9,722 nt of DNA from an uncultured Lachnospiraceae bacterium (GTDB lineage Bacteria > Bacillota > Clostridia > Lachnospirales > Lachnospiraceae): the NCBI GenBank assembly GCA_947651335.1, contig CANSYV010000033.1:1-9722 (forward strand). The letters run 5' to 3'. The notes under the pieces were generated by a model. That model was not told the DNA's origin, did no database searches, and was given only the letters and a program-made list of their open reading frames with translations. Positions 6,683 through 9,722 of this stretch are shown here, piece after piece (positions within the stretch are counted from its first letter, which is position 1; every line of letters starts with the position of its first letter). A program made the translations under genes and the position numbers.

Positions 6683-7390
6683 ATGGGCTTTTATGGTTAC
6701 AGGTTTTACGGAATGGACTGGACGGTACTGCTGCTTGCGGCAGGCATGGTTTTATCTTTGCTGGCTTCCGCAGGGATGAAGCGGACGTTTTCTGTATACT
6801 GCAGGATACCCAGCGCATCCCGCATGACAGGGGCGCAGACGGCTCAGAGGATTTTGTCTATGGCAGGACTTTCGGATGTGCAGGTGCGCCCGGTGTCCGG
6901 CCAGCTCACAGACCACTATGACCCCAGGACGAGGACAGTCCGCTTGTCGGAGGCTGTGTATCAGCAGACTTCTCTGGCCGCTGTGGGAGTGGCGGCCCAT
7001 GAGTGCGGACACGCGCTGCAGCATCACACAGGTTATGCGCCGCTGAGATGGAGAAGCGCTATTGTCCCCATAGCCAATTTCGGGTCCGGGCTTTCCTGGC
7101 CTGTTTTTCTGGCAGGACTGGTAATGTCCGTCCGTCCCCTTTTGTATTTGGGAATTGCTCTGTTTATGGGCGCGGTTCTTTTTCAGCTTGTGACGCTGCC
7201 GGTGGAGCTGAACGCTTCTGCCAGAGCTCTGCGGCTTTTGTCCGATGACGGGATTTTAGCCCAGCAGGAAGTGCCCGGAGCCCGTAAGGTGTTAAAGGCC
7301 GCGGCCATGACATATGTGGCGGCGCTGGCGTCTTCGATATTACAGCTGCTGCGTCTGTTAGTATTGGCAGGAGGAAGAAATCGTGAGTAA
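6683..7390 (+). CDS. YugP-type membrane zinc metallopeptidase
   Basis: This matches the neutral zinc metallopeptidase family represented by Bacillus YugP (Pfam Zn_peptidase_2), whose substrate is not established. The 235-residue product has a hydrophobic N-terminal segment at about 12-31, the conserved DHYDPRTRTVRLSE block at 77-90, the zinc-binding HECGH at 106-110 with its catalytic glutamate, a possible third ligand E175 in PVELNAS, and more hydrophobic stretches at about 139-172 and 211-230. The active site probably lies next to the membrane; the side is not clear. ATG 6683 is preferred because GGAGG at 6673-6677 precedes it by five bases; ATG 6671 lacks a site and would add four residues. 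The end overlaps rsmB by eight bases, so the two are likely translationally coupled. It commonly sits beside fmt and rsmB in clostridia. Confidence 0.9.
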   Translation: MGFYGYRFYGMDWTVLLLAAGMVLSLLASAGMKRTFSVYCRIPSASRMTGAQTAQRILSMAGLSDVQVRPVSGQLTDHYDPRTRTVRLSEAVYQQTSLAAVGVAAHECGHALQHHTGYAPLRWRSAIVPIANFGSGLSWPVFLAGLVMSVRPLLYLGIALFMGAVLFQLVTLPVELNASARALRLLSDDGILAQQEVPGARKVLKAAAMTYVAALASSILQLLRLLVLAGGRNRE

Positions 7391-8735
7391 AAAATATCCG
7401 GTGAGAGAGATTATACTGGAATTATTATTGGAGATTAATGAAGAGGGAACATATTGCCATACAGCCCTTGGCAATACCCTGAAAAAATATCAGTTCCTGC
7501 CCAAACAGGACCGGGCATTTATCACCAGGGTATGTGAAGGTACCGTGGAATATGCCATTCAGATTGATTATATTATCAATTATTTTTCCAAGATCAAAAC
7601 CACAGATATGAAGCCGGTGATCCGGGAGATCCTTCGCAGTGGTGTGTACCAGCTGATGTATATGGACAGTGTGCCGGACAGTGCTGCCTGCAATGAGTCT
7701 GTAAAGCTTGCGCAAAAAAAAGGCTTCTATAGTCTGAAACCCTTTGTAAACGGCGTGCTCCGCACCATAGCGCGCCGGATCAATGAAGTAGAATATCCGC
7801 CCAAAGCCACGCCTGTGGCGTATTTAAGCGCCCGCTATTCCATGCCGGAGAGCCTGGTGCAGCGGTGGGTGGGGTCTTATGGGGCGGATATTACCAGGGA
7901 GATACTGAAAAGCTTTCTGGAGGAAAAACCTGTCACTGTGCGCATCAGCAGAAACAGTGACAAAGAAAAAGTCCTGGAGAGCCTGAGAAAACAGCAGGTA
8001 AAAGTGGAAAAGGCTCCTTATCTGGACTATGCGTATTATATTTCCGGTTATGACCATCTGATGACTCTGGATGCTTTCTGGAAAGGGGAGATCCAGGTGC
8101 AGGATGTGAGCTCCATGCTGGTCACAGAGATTGCCCATCCATCCAAAGGAAATTATATTATTGATCTGTGCGCGGCTCCGGGTGGAAAAGCTCTCCACAT
8201 GGCAGAGAAGATGGGTGACTTTGGAATGGTGGATGCCAGAGATACTTCTGAGCATAAGGTGAATCTGCTGAAAGAAAATATCCTGCGCTCCGGGGCTATC
8301 AATATCCGCGCAAAGCGCCAGGATGCCACAGTATTTGACACCGAATCGGTTCTGAAAGCAGATATTGTGCTGGCGGATGTACCCTGTTCCGGATATGGAG
8401 TGATCGGGAAAAAGCCGGATATTAAATATAAGATGAGCAGCCACAAGCAGCAGGAGCTGGTCATCCTCCAGAGGAAAATTTTATCTATGGCCGTTGATTA
8501 CATAAAGCCTGGCGGCGTGCTGGTTTTCAGTACCTGCACCATTGCCGATGAGGAGAACCGGGATAATTATCAATGGCTTTTGGATAATTATCCCCTGGAG
8601 CCGGACAGTCTGAATCCCTATCTGCCCAGAGAACTGCACTGCATGACCACCTCCAGAGGCTATCTTCAGCTGCTGCCGGGGGTGCATAAGACAGATGGGT
8701 TTTTTATGGCAAGATTGAAAAAGACGGAGGGATGA
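7383..8735 (+). CDS. rsmB: RsmB: 16S rRNA (cytosine-C5) methyltransferase
   Basis: RsmB (Fmu/Sun) uses S-adenosylmethionine to make m5C at position 967 (E. coli numbering) of 16S rRNA. The 450-residue protein has the expected two-part layout. An N-terminal NusB-like helical RNA-binding domain covers roughly residues 5-145 (VREIILELLLEINEEGTY, then a run ending in GVLRTIARR). The Rossmann methyltransferase domain has the cofactor loop LCAAPGGK at 262-269, the VPCSGYGVIGKKPDI motif with C335, and STCTI with C385. The two cysteines are those the RNA m5C enzymes use for product release and nucleophilic attack. The start is GTG 7383, supported by GGAGGAA at 7370-7376 with a six-base gap and by the overlap with the preceding gene. 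It ends in a one-base overlap with rlmN, so both rRNA methylases are made from adjacent cistrons. Confidence 0.95.
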   Translation: MSKKYPVREIILELLLEINEEGTYCHTALGNTLKKYQFLPKQDRAFITRVCEGTVEYAIQIDYIINYFSKIKTTDMKPVIREILRSGVYQLMYMDSVPDSAACNESVKLAQKKGFYSLKPFVNGVLRTIARRINEVEYPPKATPVAYLSARYSMPESLVQRWVGSYGADITREILKSFLEEKPVTVRISRNSDKEKVLESLRKQQVKVEKAPYLDYAYYISGYDHLMTLDAFWKGEIQVQDVSSMLVTEIAHPSKGNYIIDLCAAPGGKALHMAEKMGDFGMVDARDTSEHKVNLLKENILRSGAINIRAKRQDATVFDTESVLKADIVLADVPCSGYGVIGKKPDIKYKMSSHKQQELVILQRKILSMAVDYIKPGGVLVFSTCTIADEENRDNYQWLLDNYPLEPDSLNPYLPRELHCMTTSRGYLQLLPGVHKTDGFFMARLKKTEG

Positions 8736-9722
8736 TGAAGCAGGATATCAAATCTCTTTACCCAGAGGAGCTGGTACCGGTTGTCCGGGAAATGGGGGGA
8801 AAAGATTTTCAGGGAAAACAATTGTTTCAGTGGCTGCACCAGAAGCAGGCAGATTCTTATGAGGCTATGACCAATTTATCCAAGGACATGCGCAGACAGC
8901 TGAAGGAGCGCTGGCCGCTGCTGGTGCTGGAGCCGGAAAACACGCAGATTTCCGCTCTGGACGGAACCAGAAAGTATTTATATGCAATGGAAGACGGGCA
9001 GAAAGTGGAGAGCGTATGGATGCAGTATCAGCACGGGGACTCTGTTTGCATTTCTTCTCAGGCAGGCTGCCGGATGGGATGCCGTTTCTGTGCGTCTGCC
9101 ATCGGAGGGCTGGTGAGAAATCTCACGGCAGGGGAGATGCTGGAACAGGTATATGCAGCCGGCCGGGCGGCCAGAAGGCGGGTTTCCCATGTGGTGGTTA
9201 TGGGTACTGGGGAGCCGCTGGATAATTACAGCCAGCTGGTGAGATTTATCCGGATTCTCAGCCATGAGCAGGGGATGAACATGAGCCAGCGCAATATTAC
9301 TGTATCCACCTGTGGAATTGTGCCGCAGATTTTTGAGCTGGCAAAAGAGAAACTTCAGATTACCCTGGCACTTTCCCTTCACGGTGCCACAGATGAAAAA
9401 CGCCAGGCACTGATGCCCATAGCGAAAAAGTACAGTCTGGCTGAAGTGATGGAAGCCTGTGATTTTTATTTTCAGAACACAGGCAGGCGGATTACGTATG
9501 AATACAGCTTAATCGGCGGTGTGAATGATACGGATGAGGATGCCGCACAGCTTGCCGGGCTTTTGCGCAGAAGAAACTGCCACCTGAATCTGATTCCTGT
9601 AAATCCTGTGGAGGAACGGAAATTTCAGCCGCCTGCGGGGAAAGATGCAGATAAATTTAAAATAAAACTTGAAAAATATGGAATAAATGTTACTATAAGA
9701 AGGAAAATGGGCCGTGATATTG
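8735..9722 (+). CDS. rlmN: RlmN: radical-SAM 23S rRNA A2503 methyltransferase (3' end beyond window)
   Basis: RlmN is a radical S-adenosylmethionine enzyme that methylates C2 of A2503 in 23S rRNA (and of A37 in some tRNAs). The frame stays open to the last base, giving 329 complete codons. Visible features are an N-terminal helical RNA-binding part, E92 in KVESVW (equivalent to a catalytic glutamate), C105 in VCISSQ (equivalent to E. coli C118), and the iron-sulphur motif C-x3-C-x2-C at C112, C116 and C119 followed by GG-VRNLTAGE. VMGTGEPLDNY, STCGI and LALSLHG follow. The methyl-carrying cysteine near the C-terminus lies past the window edge, just after MGRDI. ATG 8735 is chosen because GGAGG at 8726-8730 is four bases upstream; ATG 8732 would leave only one base. 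This start overlaps the rsmB stop by one base. The absence of a three-residue difference in the radical motif separates it from nothing else here; Cfr, a resistance relative, is less likely in this operon. Confidence 0.95.
   Translation, partial: MKQDIKSLYPEELVPVVREMGGKDFQGKQLFQWLHQKQADSYEAMTNLSKDMRRQLKERWPLLVLEPENTQISALDGTRKYLYAMEDGQKVESVWMQYQHGDSVCISSQAGCRMGCRFCASAIGGLVRNLTAGEMLEQVYAAGRAARRRVSHVVVMGTGEPLDNYSQLVRFIRILSHEQGMNMSQRNITVSTCGIVPQIFELAKEKLQITLALSLHGATDEKRQALMPIAKKYSLAEVMEACDFYFQNTGRRITYEYSLIGGVNDTDEDAAQLAGLLRRRNCHLNLIPVNPVEERKFQPPAGKDADKFKIKLEKYGINVTIRRKMGRDI

Noticed and set aside
7824..8444. 206-residue open frame on the minus strand inside rsmB
   Set aside because: It is fully covered by the methyltransferase domain of rsmB and shows no domain or start signal.
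8978..9382. 134-residue open frame on the minus strand in the last kilobase
   Set aside because: The + strand here encodes the radical-SAM core of RlmN without interruption to the window end.
8735..9722. Possible Cfr-type resistance methylase instead of RlmN
   Set aside because: Cfr methylates C8 and is typically on mobile elements; this gene has RlmN-like motifs and sits coupled to rsmB in a housekeeping operon.
1..9722. A new defence, biosynthetic or secretion system
   Set aside because: Every coding region right of 1476 belongs to a well-known housekeeping family, and the left part is explained by a group II intron in a surface-protein gene.

Overview
The window looks like chromosomal DNA of a clostridial Firmicute, most probably a Lachnospiraceae-type gut anaerobe. 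The reasons are the moderate-to-high GC, strong AGGAGG-type ribosome binding sites, a surface protein ending in an SPKTG-type sortase signal (common in Lachnospiraceae), and the gene order murE-priA-def-fmt-zinc peptidase-rsmB-rlmN, which is familiar from clostridia. This placement rests on recalled family features and not on a search. All recognised genes lie on the + strand.

Region 1 (1 to about 728) is the 3' part of a group II intron; its 5' part lies left of the window. It carries an intron-encoded protein (98-652) that keeps the N-terminal reverse-transcriptase-associated domain and the maturase domain X but lacks the whole catalytic palm between them. The ribozyme's domain V (651-684) is textbook-perfect and is followed by a domain VI-like hairpin. 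Region 2 (about 729-1299) is the 3' exon: the C-terminal part of a sortase-anchored surface protein whose N-terminal part must lie upstream of the intron. A strong intrinsic terminator (1298-1330) closes this unit.

Region 3 (1331-1476) is a short intergenic stretch with a tentative promoter and a perfect 12-bp palindrome just before the next gene. Region 4 (1477 to the window end) is a tightly packed housekeeping operon of seven genes with gaps of 0-38 bp, three likely overlaps or near-overlaps, and no internal terminator. Its genes serve cell-wall precursor synthesis (MurE), replication restart (PriA), initiator formyl-methionine handling (Fmt adds the formyl group, Def removes it), a YugP-type membrane zinc peptidase, and two ribosomal RNA methyltransferases (RsmB on 16S, RlmN on 23S, the latter cut by the window edge). 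Together they read as a growth-linked cluster for translation and cell-wall synthesis.

I found no CRISPR array, tRNA, rRNA or phage gene. I do not see a new defence or metabolic system. The unusual part is the intron: a ribozyme with an intact catalytic core, a drastically shortened maturase, and an insertion inside a cell-surface gene.
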